DNA of 64,000 nt from Gammaproteobacteria bacterium. GTDB taxonomy: Bacteria; Pseudomonadota; Gammaproteobacteria; Pseudomonadales; UBA5518. The translations under genes were made by a program, and so were the position numbers. The notes beneath the pieces were generated by a model that was given only the letters and a program-made list of their open reading frames with translations, was not told the origin of the DNA and did no database searches. Below, piece after piece: positions 41,422-50,874 of this stretch. The number at the start of each line of letters is the position of its first letter. Positions within the stretch are counted from its first letter, which is position 1. Where the stretch lies: NCBI GenBank assembly GCA_016705365.1, contig JADIYI010000002.1, positions 558,001-622,000 on the forward strand, written 5' to 3'.

Positions 41422-42342
41422 CTATGACACAACACGCCGGGCCAAAGCAGCCTCTTCCTCCACGATGCTGTGCGGATCCTGATGGATGATGATATCGGCC
41501 CCCGGAAACTTGCCAAGAAGTGCGGCTTCCACTTCATCGGCGATCCGATGCGCGTGCAGTAGCGGCATATCATCGGCCATTTCAATATGCAGCTGGATCA
41601 CGTACCTCAAACCCGAGCGCCGGGTGCGCAGGTCGTGCACGCCCATCACGCCGCTATGGACCATAGCCAGCTCGAAAATTGCATTATCGACTTCCGGAGG
41701 CAATTCGCGGTCCATCAGCATGCCGAACGCATCCCACCCGATGCGCAGTGCGCCATAACTGATGAACAGCGCAATCAACACTCCGAGAATCACATCTACC
41801 ATCCCGAAACCACGCTGTGCACATACCAGCGCCACGATGACGCTGACGTTCAGCAGCAAATCGGACTTGTAGTGCAACCGATCGGCGCTGATCGCGGTGG
41901 AATTCGTGAGCTTGACGACATAACTCTGCAGCAGCACGAGACCGATCGTCAGCACAATCGCACACGCGGTAACGGCAAGGCCAATGTCGGCGTTTTCCAC
42001 TGCATGCCCTGCGGGACGCAGCAGTTTCTGCATGCAATACAGGAACAGCAATATCGCGGAGCCGAGGATGAACCCTGCCTGTGCGAGGGCCGCGAGCGAC
42101 TCGGCCTTTCCGTGACCGAAACGATGTTCTTCGTCCGCGGGCTTCAACGAGTAATGAATAGCCGCCATGGTGACCAGCGAGGCCATGGAATCCATCACCG
42201 AGTCCAGCAACGAACCAAGCAGGCTGGCGGAGCCGGTGTAGATCCATGCGACCGATTTCACCACGATGAGGAATACGGCCACTCCCACGGAAGCATAGCT
42301 GGCAATCAGCAGCCATCGCCTCGACTCCGCCGGTGCAAGCAC
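41422..42342 (-). CDS. fieF: Cation diffusion facilitator, FieF-like divalent metal exporter
   Basis: Inner membrane proton-driven exporter of Fe2+/Zn2+. The 306-aa protein has six predicted helices and the metal-site residues of the family: DSVMD in TM2 (about 47-51) and HYKSD in TM5, plus FGHGKAESLAAL (about 74-85). The cytosolic dimerisation domain contains HDLRTRRSG and IIHQDP. Length and all blocks follow E. coli FieF (300 aa). The start is a GTG at 42342. It lies 46 nt downstream of fadA. Metal preference is not fixed by sequence. Confidence 0.92.
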   Translation of the reverse strand: MLAPAESRRWLLIASYASVGVAVFLIVVKSVAWIYTGSASLLGSLLDSVMDSMASLVTMAAIHYSLKPADEEHRFGHGKAESLAALAQAGFILGSAILLFLYCMQKLLRPAGHAVENADIGLAVTACAIVLTIGLVLLQSYVVKLTNSTAISADRLHYKSDLLLNVSVIVALVCAQRGFGMVDVILGVLIALFISYGALRIGWDAFGMLMDRELPPEVDNAIFELAMVHSGVMGVHDLRTRRSGLRYVIQLHIEMADDMPLLHAHRIADEVEAALLGKFPGADIIIHQDPHSIVEEEAALARRVVS

Positions 42343-42388
42343 GCCTCAGCCTCTCACGAACACGATCAGCGTCACGACCTGAGCCTCA

Positions 42389-43564
42389 TCAAAGACGCTC
42401 GACAATCGTCGCGATTCCCTGTCCCATGCCAATACACATCGTGGCCAGGCCAATCGTCCGGTCGCGCTGTTCCAGTACATTGATCAGGGTCGAGGTGATG
42501 CGCGCGCCGGAGCAGCCAAATGGATGCCCAAGCGCGATCGCGCCACCATTGAGATTCACCCTGGAATCCATGTCATCGAGCAGACCGAGGTCCTTCAGCA
42601 CCGGCAGCGCCTGGGCGGCGAACGCCTCGTTCAATTCGACCACCTCGATATCGGACATCGACATCCCGCACCGCGCCAGCGCTTTATGGGTGGCCGGAAC
42701 CGGTCCGTATCCCATGATCGACGGGTCCACTCCCGCAACCGCCATTGCACGGATACGCGCCCGAGGCGTTGCGCCAAACTCCCTTGCCTTGCGACCCGAC
42801 ATCACGATCATCGCGGAAGCGCCATCGGCAATTTGCGAGGAGGTGCCCGCCGTTACGGTTCCATTGCGGGGATCGAAAGCGGGCGCCAACACCGCCAGAC
42901 CTTCCATGGTCGTGTCACGACGAACGGTTGTGTCCGCACGCACCAGAAAGCTCAGTCCATGCTCATCGTGCCCACGCGCGGGAATGATTTCACGCTCCCA
43001 GCGCCCTTCGTCCTGCGCGAGCGCCGCCAGCCGATGCGAGCGCACGGCGAATGCATCCTGCTGTTCACGCGTGATGCCATGCAGCATGGCCAGACCTTCG
43101 GCGGTAATACCCATCAGGCCGGCCGCCTTCGCCACGTGTTTGCTGAGCCTGGGATTGGGGTCGACGCCCTTGTCCATCGGCAGATGCCCCATATGCTCCA
43201 CACCGCCAACGAGGAACACATCACCGTAGCCAGTCCCGATCGATTGCGCCGCGATATGCAACGCCGACATGGACGAGCCGCAAAGACGCGAGATGGTCTG
43301 GGCACCGGCACTGTGCGGCACCACCGTCAGCAACGACAGCATCCGGGCGACGTTCCAGCCCTGTTCCTCGGTCTGGTTGACGCAGCCCCAGATTACATCC
43401 TCGACGCTTGCCGGATCGATGGCCGGGTTGCGGGCAAAAAGGGCGTTGACCAGGTCCGCGGACAAATCCTCGGCCCGCACGTGGCGGAATACCCCGTTTT
43501 TCGAGCGCGCCATCGGCGTGCGTGCACAATCGATTATCACCACGTCGTCGTCTTGGTAGCTCAC
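42389..43564 (-). CDS. fadA: 3-ketoacyl-CoA thiolase, beta-oxidation
   Basis: Thiolytic cleavage of 3-ketoacyl-CoA, the last step of beta-oxidation, in complex with FadB. The 391-aa protein has the nucleophile Cys in RLCGSSM (about residue 95), His in GHPFGCSGAR and the second Cys in TMCIGMGQG. It follows fadB by 38 nt in the standard fadBA order. Length matches the E. coli enzyme (387). Confidence 0.97.
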   Translation of the reverse strand: MSYQDDDVVIIDCARTPMARSKNGVFRHVRAEDLSADLVNALFARNPAIDPASVEDVIWGCVNQTEEQGWNVARMLSLLTVVPHSAGAQTISRLCGSSMSALHIAAQSIGTGYGDVFLVGGVEHMGHLPMDKGVDPNPRLSKHVAKAAGLMGITAEGLAMLHGITREQQDAFAVRSHRLAALAQDEGRWEREIIPARGHDEHGLSFLVRADTTVRRDTTMEGLAVLAPAFDPRNGTVTAGTSSQIADGASAMIVMSGRKAREFGATPRARIRAMAVAGVDPSIMGYGPVPATHKALARCGMSMSDIEVVELNEAFAAQALPVLKDLGLLDDMDSRVNLNGGAIALGHPFGCSGARITSTLINVLEQRDRTIGLATMCIGMGQGIATIVERL

Positions 43565-43602
43565 CCTGGATCTCCCCCGAATACGTAAATCGACCAGCCC
43601 GG

Positions 43603-45753
43603 TCAGGAATAGAAGCGTTTGCCGTTCCGTGCGCGCTCGCGAAGCGACTGCGGCACCGCATACACCGGTGCGATATCGGCAAATCTGTCGGCAGCGGCAC
43701 AGAAATCGTTCAATCCCATATGATCCATGTAGCGCAACGCCCCACCACGGAACAGCGGAAAGCCAATACCAAGAATCAGCGCCATGTCGGCTTCACCGGC
43801 CGAATCAACGATGTTCTCGTCGAGACAACGCACGAGTTCATTGCACATCGGAATCATCATCCGCTCGATTATTTCCTGATCTGCAAATTCACGCGCCGGC
43901 GCACAGATCTCCTGGAGCATCGCGGCAACCACGGGATCCAGACTCTTGACCGGTTTGCCGCGCTTGTCCTGCTCGTAGCGGTAGAACCCGGCCCCGGTCT
44001 TCTGACCGTAACGTCCGCTGTCGAACAATACATCCACCGCGGAGCGGAAATCGACTTTCATGCGCTCGGGAAAGCCCGCCGCCATCACGCCGGCGGCGTG
44101 ATGCGCCACATCGATACCGACCACGTCGATGAGATGGGCCGGGCCCATCGGCCAGCCGAATTTCTGCATCACGCGATCGATATGGGTGAAATCCGCACCA
44201 TCGCGCAGCAGCAGGTCAAACGCACCGAAATACGGAAACAGCACCCTGTTGACCAGGAACCCCGGGCAGTCACGTACCACGATCGGAGTCTTCTTCAGGG
44301 TTCGCGCGTATGCAACAGTGGTCGCGATGGCCGCATCGGAACTGTGCTCACCACGTATGACCTCGACCAGAGGCATGCGGTGAACCGGATTGAAGAAATG
44401 CATGCCACAGAAGTTTTGCGGGCGCTGCAATGCAGTCGCCAGCCGGGTAATGGAAATGGTGGAGGTGTTGCTGGTGAGAATGGCATCTTCGCCCAGCGTT
44501 GCTTCGCATTCAGCCAGCACCTTCTTTTTGACTGATTCGTTCTCGACTACCGCCTCCACCACAAAATCCACGCCGGCGAACCCGTCATAGTCGAGCGTCG
44601 GGCTGATCGCCGACAACACGCCTGCCATGGAAATCGCCGACATCCGCCCCCTGTCGACCTGCCCGGCCAGCAACTTTCCGGCTTCCGCCATACCGATCTC
44701 GAGCCCGCGCTCGGCGATATCCTTCATCACGATCGGCACACCGCAACTTGCGGATTGATAAGCCACGCCACCGCCCATGGTTCCTGCGCCAAGCACCGCC
44801 GCCTTGCTCACGCTGCGCCCCGCTTTCCCGAGACTCCGCGCTTTCCTGGATACCACCTGCTCGTTCAGAAACAGACCGATCAAGCTGTCCGCCTCGTTGC
44901 CCATGGCGAGGCGTGCAAAGAATTTCGCCTCCACTTTCTGTGCTTCGTCTCTCGCCAAGCCGACAGATTTTTCCATCGATTTCGCGGCAGTCACCGGGGC
45001 CGGCATGTTCGGACCAGCCTGCGCGGCAACAACGCTCTTGCCGGTCATGAACGCCATCATGCGCTCGACATCGTTCAGCAAAACCGGCGAAACCTTCTCG
45101 CGCCGTCGCGCTACATAATCCAATTCACCGGAAATACATTGTCCGAGCAGATCAAGCGCCGCGTCGCGAAGCTTCGAGGGATCCACGATCGCATCGACGA
45201 CACCAACCGCCAGCGCCGCATCCGCCTTGTACTCGCGACCGCCACAAATCCATTCCACGGCGTTGTCGATCCCGATCAAGCGCGGCAATCGCACCGTTCC
45301 GCCAAACCCGGGATTGATGCCAAGTTTCACTTCCGGCAAGCCGATTCGCGCCGACGCGGCCATGACGCGGGCATCGGCAGCCAGACACAATTCGAGTCCG
45401 CCGCCAAGAGCCGATCCGTTGATTGCACAGACGCTCGGCAGTCCAAGATCCTCCAGCATATTGAAAATCGCGTTCGCCTGCGCCAGGCTCTGCAGCAGCG
45501 CTTCCTCCCCGAGACGGAAAAGAGCACCAAACTCCGTGATATCCGCACCAACGACAAAGGATTCCGGCTTGGCGCTGCAGATCAGCACGCCGCGCGCATC
45601 CTGCGCCGACCCGAGCAACTGCAATACCTCCCGAAGCTCGCCCAGCGTCAACTGATCAAACTTGTTTACGGCATCGCCAGCGCGATCGAAACACAGTTCC
45701 GCGATACCGTCCGGCAGCAGTTGCAGCCTGATCGCCTTGCCCTGAAAGTGCAT
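43603..45753 (-). CDS. fadB: Fatty acid oxidation complex alpha subunit
   Basis: Multifunctional enoyl-CoA hydratase, 3-hydroxyacyl-CoA dehydrogenase and isomerase. The 716-aa protein has the crotonase domain (1 to about 190; LGGGLELCLAADARV and PEVKLGINPGFGGTVRLP hold the two catalytic Glu), an NAD-binding domain starting GAGTMGGGVAYQ (about 321), and the dehydrogenase C-terminal domains with CGMHFFNPVHRMPLVE. Length is near the 729 aa of E. coli. A strong TATAAT lies about 37 nt upstream. First gene of fadBA; ETF genes elsewhere in the window take its electrons indirectly through acyl-CoA dehydrogenases. Confidence 0.98.
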   Translation of the reverse strand: MHFQGKAIRLQLLPDGIAELCFDRAGDAVNKFDQLTLGELREVLQLLGSAQDARGVLICSAKPESFVVGADITEFGALFRLGEEALLQSLAQANAIFNMLEDLGLPSVCAINGSALGGGLELCLAADARVMAASARIGLPEVKLGINPGFGGTVRLPRLIGIDNAVEWICGGREYKADAALAVGVVDAIVDPSKLRDAALDLLGQCISGELDYVARRREKVSPVLLNDVERMMAFMTGKSVVAAQAGPNMPAPVTAAKSMEKSVGLARDEAQKVEAKFFARLAMGNEADSLIGLFLNEQVVSRKARSLGKAGRSVSKAAVLGAGTMGGGVAYQSASCGVPIVMKDIAERGLEIGMAEAGKLLAGQVDRGRMSAISMAGVLSAISPTLDYDGFAGVDFVVEAVVENESVKKKVLAECEATLGEDAILTSNTSTISITRLATALQRPQNFCGMHFFNPVHRMPLVEVIRGEHSSDAAIATTVAYARTLKKTPIVVRDCPGFLVNRVLFPYFGAFDLLLRDGADFTHIDRVMQKFGWPMGPAHLIDVVGIDVAHHAAGVMAAGFPERMKVDFRSAVDVLFDSGRYGQKTGAGFYRYEQDKRGKPVKSLDPVVAAMLQEICAPAREFADQEIIERMMIPMCNELVRCLDENIVDSAGEADMALILGIGFPLFRGGALRYMDHMGLNDFCAAADRFADIAPVYAVPQSLRERARNGKRFYS

Positions 45754-45789
45754 GGATGACTCCGGTCGAATTGAAGCAGAAGAGCGCAG

Positions 45790-45819
45790 ATTATAGGAAT
45801 CGCGCCGCCGCGAAAACCA
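45790..45819 (-). promoter_or_regulatory. Promoter for fadBA
   Basis: Perfect TATAAT on the minus strand (45795-45790) 37 nt upstream of fadB, with a weak TGGTTT -35 at 45819-45814 (18-nt spacer). No clear FadR or PsrA palindrome was recognised in the 88-nt gap. Confidence 0.55.
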
Positions 45820-45841
45820 CTACCTGTGGCATAGCTGCCGG

Positions 45842-46921
45842 TCAGTCAGTGAGGCACGCCGGATCGAAGGCATAGCCATTGGCCAGCCAGTCGAGGAGTT
45901 CCCGCGCATAGGGGGAGTCATGCCGGCCATATCGATCAACCAGCATTCTGCGCAAATCCGGGGTAAGCGATGCAAGTCCCGCCGTTTGAAAGAAGCCCAG
46001 ATCCTCTGCCAGCAACGCGCCCATTTCCCGGCCACAAAGCTCGTCCGCCGCCCGCCGAAACGCGACATCCGGCTCATAGCGCGGGCCATCCCGATACAAT
46101 CGCGGCAGCGTGGCGAGCGGAATCCGTGACAGCCAGCACTGATTCATGGGATTGACAAAATGTGCCGTGCTCAGTTGCGCGAGCGAAGCCGGTCGATTGC
46201 GGAAAGCATCGAGATGGAGAAGCCGCGAAGCCTTTGCGCCATCATTCACCGGGTAGTTGTCCCACAGCACCGGCAAGCGGCCAAAACTCCCGGCAATGCG
46301 GCGCAAGGACTCCTCGTCATAGGATCGCGAACAGACCTGCTCCCCGGTCCAGAACAACCCGACCTCGAGCGGCAGGGTGCTTCCGAGCGTTTCCCAGTAT
46401 CGCGGAGGCATCGACCCAAAGAGCTTCTCCAATATCGGATCGGCGCTGTAGTAGCTGGGACATACCAGCACATGAGGCGTCGAGGTCACCGACAACACCT
46501 CCTGCACAAGCTCGCATTGCAGTTCGCCAAGGCTATCCACACCGCGCGGCATGTCATCGAACAGGATACACAGTATCTGCGTACCAAAGCCGTCCAGGTA
46601 GCGCACCTTGTCGCGCAGACTCTGGCGATTTCCCGGGGTCGGGTTTTCAACCAGGCCGAGCGGCGACAGGCCCGTCCCCCACAATAGCTGCTGACGCGCA
46701 CACTGCGCGGAAATGTCATGCATGAGCCGCTCGGCATCCGCGGCCCAGCGCCCTCGCCAGTTCTTTCGCAGGCATGGGTCGCCCTTGGGAGCATAGACGT
46801 AATAGTGATAACCGGACTTCGCGAGGAACTCGATGCAGTCCCGGCGATCTCTCTCTTCCCAGCCACGGCCGTAGAATCCCTCGATGAGGCCAAGGCCGAA
46901 TGGAAGCGCGTGTAGCGGCAT
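45842..46921 (-). CDS. GH84-like beta-N-acetylglucosaminidase
   Basis: Predicted glycoside hydrolase of the O-GlcNAcase/hyaluronidase family GH84. The 359-aa protein starts at the catalytic barrel: GLIEGFYGRGW (about 10-20), YVYAPKGDP (about 41-49) and the paired catalytic acids in LFDDMP (about 141-146). The family's usual PKDD is PKGD here, a change close to the substrate pocket. There is no signal peptide, so it is predicted cytoplasmic, unlike most secreted bacterial relatives, and it lacks accessory domains. It starts 2 nt after the tatD stop, at the end of the pabC-to-tatD operon. Substrate could be GlcNAc-containing sugars from wall recycling, but this is inference. Confidence 0.8.
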   Translation of the reverse strand: MPLHALPFGLGLIEGFYGRGWEERDRRDCIEFLAKSGYHYYVYAPKGDPCLRKNWRGRWAADAERLMHDISAQCARQQLLWGTGLSPLGLVENPTPGNRQSLRDKVRYLDGFGTQILCILFDDMPRGVDSLGELQCELVQEVLSVTSTPHVLVCPSYYSADPILEKLFGSMPPRYWETLGSTLPLEVGLFWTGEQVCSRSYDEESLRRIAGSFGRLPVLWDNYPVNDGAKASRLLHLDAFRNRPASLAQLSTAHFVNPMNQCWLSRIPLATLPRLYRDGPRYEPDVAFRRAADELCGREMGALLAEDLGFFQTAGLASLTPDLRRMLVDRYGRHDSPYARELLDWLANGYAFDPACLTD

Positions 46922-46923
46922 AC

Positions 46924-47706
46924 TCAGGCGGGCTGCGCACGCGTAAACAGCCTGAAGAAATTCTCGGTGGTCACCGCATCAACCACCGCTCTGGACACGC
47001 CTTTGATCTGCGCCACCGCATCCGCGACCTCGACGACAAACCGGGGCTCATTGGTACGACCACGATGTGGCACCGGGGCAAGATACGGCGAGTCTGTCTC
47101 GACCAGCAGGCGTTCGAGAGGAACCTGGCGCACCACCTCGCGCAACTCCGTGGCGTTGCGAAAGGTAATGATTCCCGAAAATGAAATCAGGAAGTTCATC
47201 TCCATGGCTGCCGCAGCCATCTCTGCGGATTCGGTAAAGCAATGCATCACGCCGGCCGACTTCGGGTCCGCATGTTCGCCCATCAGCCGCAGCGTGTCTT
47301 CCTGCGCGGACCGCGTATGCACAATCACGGGCAACGAAGTCCTGCCAGCGACACGCAAATGCATGGCAAAGCTCTGGCGCTGCAACTCTGCCTGCGTACC
47401 CTCGTAGTAGTAATCGAGACCGGTTTCGCCAACCGCAACCACCTTGGGTTCCCGGGTCAGGGCAACGAGAGTCTCTTCATCGATCAATTCGTCCACGCAG
47501 GACATCGGATGAACACCAACCGAGGCGTAGACCTGGCGATGTTGACGCGCATGCTGCAATACGCGGGGAATATTGTCCTTGTCCACCGACACGGTGAGCA
47601 CCCCTCCGACCCCTGCCGCGGCGGCGGATCCGAGAACGACCTCGATATCCATGTTGCGGTCCGGGCCGGTCAGGTAATCGAGATGACAGTGGCTGTCTAT
47701 CAGCAT
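46924..47706 (-). CDS. TatD-family metal-dependent hydrolase
   Basis: Metal-dependent DNase/hydrolase of the YcfH branch. The 260-aa protein has the metal ligands DSHCHLDYL (about 4-12), the Glu in VAVGETGLDYYYE, VHTRSAQEDT and HCFTESAE, and the final Asp in LVETDSPYLAPVPHRGRTNEP. The ATG at 47706 gives the canonical MLIDSHCH start. It lies 30 nt after pilZ, the position that ycfH/tatD holds in pseudomonads. Physiological substrate is unknown. Confidence 0.94.
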   Translation of the reverse strand: MLIDSHCHLDYLTGPDRNMDIEVVLGSAAAAGVGGVLTVSVDKDNIPRVLQHARQHRQVYASVGVHPMSCVDELIDEETLVALTREPKVVAVGETGLDYYYEGTQAELQRQSFAMHLRVAGRTSLPVIVHTRSAQEDTLRLMGEHADPKSAGVMHCFTESAEMAAAAMEMNFLISFSGIITFRNATELREVVRQVPLERLLVETDSPYLAPVPHRGRTNEPRFVVEVADAVAQIKGVSRAVVDAVTTENFFRLFTRAQPA

Positions 47707-47736
47707 GGTATTGCCCGGCCACACGGGGCCGCAGCG

Positions 47737-48087
47737 CTACATCGTGTGCGTGGGACGTTCTGAATCGAGCGCACCGGCGAGATAGGTCTCGATTTTCTTG
47801 CTGGCCGTGTCATCCTGCCCGTTGAATTGCACGCCAATACCCGAGGCGCGGTTCCCCTGTGCCCGCTTTGGCGTTACCCATACAACCTTTCCGGCCACCG
47901 GTATTTTCTCCGGCTCCTCCATCAGGTTCAGCAGCATGAACACCTCATCCCCGATCCGATAGGGCTTGTTGGTGGGGATGAAGAGCCCGCCATTTTGCAG
48001 AAATGGCATATACGCGGCATAAAGCACCGCCTTGTCCTTGATGGTCAACGACAATATCCCGTTGCGGGTTCCCTGCTGTGCGCTCAT
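47737..48087 (-). CDS. pilZ: Type IV pilus assembly protein PilZ
   Basis: Founding-type PilZ protein needed for type IV pilus biogenesis; this class lacks the c-di-GMP-binding RxxxR/DxSxxG pair and works through protein contacts. The 116-aa product carries GILSLTIKDKAVLYAAYMPF, LFIPTNKPYRIGDEVFML and ASGIGVQFNG. ATG at 48087 is used to match known N-termini; the frame extends ten codons further. It sits between holB and tatD, as in Pseudomonas. Confidence 0.96.
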   Translation of the reverse strand: MSAQQGTRNGILSLTIKDKAVLYAAYMPFLQNGGLFIPTNKPYRIGDEVFMLLNLMEEPEKIPVAGKVVWVTPKRAQGNRASGIGVQFNGQDDTASKKIETYLAGALDSERPTHTM

Positions 48088-48138
48088 AACCGGATGCTGC
48101 ACTCTCGCGCTGGTCAACGATAGAAGGGTAGCGAGTCA

Positions 48139-49161
48139 TCAGGCTTTTTGCCAGCCCACAAAGCCACGTTGCCAGTCAATCATCAGGGCCTCCAGCAATA
48201 GCTGGCGATTCGGATTCGCCGTGGACATGGCATCGCGCCTGGCTGCGACAGTGCGCTGCAACACACGCGCAACATGACGGGCGCTGCTACGGCCGGTCAA
48301 AGCGACATAATCTCCCGTGGTGCGGCGCAGCCGTGCGACGGCAGGATCTTTTGTGGTCAGGGATCGACTGAAGTCCAGAAGAAACATGAAAATCCACTCG
48401 AGCAGCACGCGCAGATCCAGATCGGCATACTCCGACACCAACACCGGAATCCAGGCCCCGGGATCGGCTGCGCGAAACATCAGATTCGCCACCCGCTCGA
48501 ACTGTCCGAAACCCCCGTCGCGCAGCAGCTCGAGCGCAGCCAACGGACAGCCGCAAGCCAGTTCGAGCGCGTCGGCCGCGTCCTCGGCACCCGCGACCGT
48601 TGTCAGCCACGCCAGCCCCTGCCCGGGAGCAGGCGGTCGCAGACGCAGTTGTTCGCAACGCGAGCGCACGGTTGCAAGAAGGCGCGCCGGAGCATCGGTT
48701 ACGAGCACAAGATGGGTGTCCGGCGCCGGCTCTTCCAGGCTCTTCAGCAGGCAGTTCGCGGTGCTGTGATTCATTGCATCCGCCGGATCGATCATTACCA
48801 CCTTTGCCTGCGCGACACTGGACGTACGCATCACGAATTCGCCGAGCTCGTTCCTTATCTGGTTGATCCTGATTTGCTTGCCCGGCTCCTCGGGTGCGAT
48901 CCGCAACAGGTCCGGATGCGTGCCCGCCCGCATCAACGAACAGCTCTTGCATTCACCACACGGCTCGCCTTCGATGAGATGACCGCACAATATTGCCGCG
49001 GCGAGCCGTTCGCTCAACAGACGCTTGCCAATGCCTGCCGGCCCGCCGAGCAGCACGCCATGATGCAGGCGACGTTTGCGGATGCTGCCTGAAAGACGCG
49101 CCCAGTCATCGAACTGCCAGGGCAACGGCGCTGTCACCGGCACACGCGCATCATCAGACAT
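48139..49161 (-). CDS. holB: DNA polymerase III delta' subunit
   Basis: Clamp-loader subunit. The 340-aa protein has the P-loop-like GGPAGIGKR (about 39-47) and zinc module CGHLIEGEPCGECKSC (about 59-74), followed by ANCLLKSLEEPAPDTHLVLVT. Its start overlaps the tmk stop by 8 nt. Length agrees with E. coli HolB (334). Part of the conserved pabC-mltG-tmk-holB-pilZ run. Confidence 0.96.
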   Translation of the reverse strand: MSDDARVPVTAPLPWQFDDWARLSGSIRKRRLHHGVLLGGPAGIGKRLLSERLAAAILCGHLIEGEPCGECKSCSLMRAGTHPDLLRIAPEEPGKQIRINQIRNELGEFVMRTSSVAQAKVVMIDPADAMNHSTANCLLKSLEEPAPDTHLVLVTDAPARLLATVRSRCEQLRLRPPAPGQGLAWLTTVAGAEDAADALELACGCPLAALELLRDGGFGQFERVANLMFRAADPGAWIPVLVSEYADLDLRVLLEWIFMFLLDFSRSLTTKDPAVARLRRTTGDYVALTGRSSARHVARVLQRTVAARRDAMSTANPNRQLLLEALMIDWQRGFVGWQKA

Positions 49162-49816
49162 TGTGCCTATCCAGAAAATCCTGCATCACGGCCCGCACCG
49201 AGCGCTCTACCTCAACAAGCGCCCGACCCGCATCGATGATCCGGAACCGTTCCGGTTGTGCGTGTGCCAGATCCAGATAACAAGCCCTGATTCGTTCAAA
49301 AAACGCTTCGTCCTCGATCTCGAAACGGTCCGGATCACCGCGCGCCTGCATTCTTTGCATGCCCGCCGCTACCGGAACGTCCAGCAGCAGGGTGAGGTCC
49401 GGCGCGAATTCACCCAGCAGCAGCTTGTGCAGTTCGAGGATCGCACGCGTATCCATCCCCCTGCCGGCTCCCTGGTAGGCCAGCGTGGCATCACCGAAAC
49501 GATCGCTGATCACCCAATCCCCGCGCGCCAGCGCCGGCTCGATGACCATTTGCACATGCTGTACGCGTGCCGCGCAAACCAGCAACAGTTCCGTAGAGTC
49601 ACACATGCGCTCTTCCCTGCGCGCCAGCAACACCGCTCGGATATCCTCCGCAAGCGGCGTCCCGCCGGGCTCACGGGTCACCACCACATTCAAGCCGGAG
49701 CAATCGAGAATCTCGCGCACTACCGCGATGTTGGTGCTCTTTCCCGCACCCTCGCCGCCCTCGACGCTGATGAACTTTCCGCGTTTCACCGGTCGAGCCC
49801 GTTGCGACCCGCTCAT
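49154..49816 (-). CDS. tmk: Thymidylate kinase
   Basis: Phosphorylates dTMP to dTDP. The 220-aa protein has Walker A EGGEGAGKST (about 19-28), the DRE-like TREPGGTPLAE (about 47-57), DRFGDATLAYQGAGRGMD and the LID segment. It overlaps the mltG stop by 4 nt (ATGA) and holB by 8 nt, so these genes are translationally coupled. Confidence 0.97.
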   Translation of the reverse strand: MSGSQRARPVKRGKFISVEGGEGAGKSTNIAVVREILDCSGLNVVVTREPGGTPLAEDIRAVLLARREERMCDSTELLLVCAARVQHVQMVIEPALARGDWVISDRFGDATLAYQGAGRGMDTRAILELHKLLLGEFAPDLTLLLDVPVAAGMQRMQARGDPDRFEIEDEAFFERIRACYLDLAHAQPERFRIIDAGRALVEVERSVRAVMQDFLDRHNV

Positions 49817-50874
49817 CCTGTCGGCCTCGAACGATAGTTCACGGCACGCTTGCGGATCTGAAACTTGCGCACCGCGGCATTGTGCGCATCGAGCGTCGTG
49901 CTGAACTCGTGGGAACCATCGCCACGCGCCACAAAATACAGGGTATCTCCCCCGGCCGGATGCAGCGCCGCGGTGATCGCCGCGCGTCCCGGCAACGCAA
50001 TGGGAGAAGGTGGCAGACCCGGGTTCAGATAGGTGTTGTAGGGGCCCGGGGTCTGAAGATGCACTCGGGTCAGATTACCGGTGAACTCGCTCCCGACACC
50101 ATAGATCACTGCCGGGTCCGTCTGCAGCAGCATGCCGCGCTGCAATCGCCTGACGAATACGCCCGCGATATCCGGGCGCTCCGAGGCGAGCCCGGTTTCC
50201 TTTTCCACCAGCGAAGCCATCACCAGCGCTTCATAGGAGTTTGCATACGGCAGGTTGTCAACCCGCATTTGCCATTCTTCCTCGAGTATCTGCTGCATGC
50301 GCTGATGAGACATCTTCAGGATATCGAGATCGCTCATGCCCGCATGAAACTGATAGGTGTCGGGAAAAAAGACCCCCTCAGCGGATTTCAGTTCCTTGTC
50401 CGCGCCGAGCAATTGCAGAAGAGCATCCGGCTCTGCAGGGTCGATCAGTACTTGCAGATTGCGTTGCGCATGCAGCTGGGCCAACATCTGCCTGACGGTC
50501 GTGCCTTCGATGATGGTCACCGAATACAGCACAACCTCGCCTTTGATCAGCTTCTGAAGTATGCCTCGGGGCGTGATACCGGGCTCCAGGAGGTACTCAC
50601 CGGCACGCACCGCATCCGCGACACCAATGAGCCGTGCGTAATAGCGCAACCAGTCCGGATGGGGCAGTATTCCGCGCTCGCCAAGATCGTCCAGAAATAC
50701 GGTGAGGTTGGTTCCCGCACGCAACTCCACCAACTCGGGTGCGTCGAAGTGCCTCGGTTTGTCGAGCCAGTAAAGCAGCGCCTGGCAGGCGATGAACAAC
50801 GATAAAACGCCCGCCGCAAGCGCCGCCGGGGCATAGTGCCCGATGCCGCTAAGCCGCGAACTGCCGCGCCACAT
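49813..50874 (-). CDS. mltG: Endolytic murein transglycosylase MltG
   Basis: Inner membrane lytic transglycosylase that cuts nascent glycan strands. The 353-aa protein has one N-terminal membrane span (about 16-37), a LysM-like region, and the YceG catalytic domain with the Glu in ASLVEKETG (about 221) and the GNLTRVHLQTPGPYNTYLNPGLPPSPI block. ATG at 50874 is chosen; it lies 26 nt inside the end of pabC. A GTG at 50901 is possible but less likely. Confidence 0.95.
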   Translation of the reverse strand: MWRGSSRLSGIGHYAPAALAAGVLSLFIACQALLYWLDKPRHFDAPELVELRAGTNLTVFLDDLGERGILPHPDWLRYYARLIGVADAVRAGEYLLEPGITPRGILQKLIKGEVVLYSVTIIEGTTVRQMLAQLHAQRNLQVLIDPAEPDALLQLLGADKELKSAEGVFFPDTYQFHAGMSDLDILKMSHQRMQQILEEEWQMRVDNLPYANSYEALVMASLVEKETGLASERPDIAGVFVRRLQRGMLLQTDPAVIYGVGSEFTGNLTRVHLQTPGPYNTYLNPGLPPSPIALPGRAAITAALHPAGGDTLYFVARGDGSHEFSTTLDAHNAAVRKFQIRKRAVNYRSRPTG

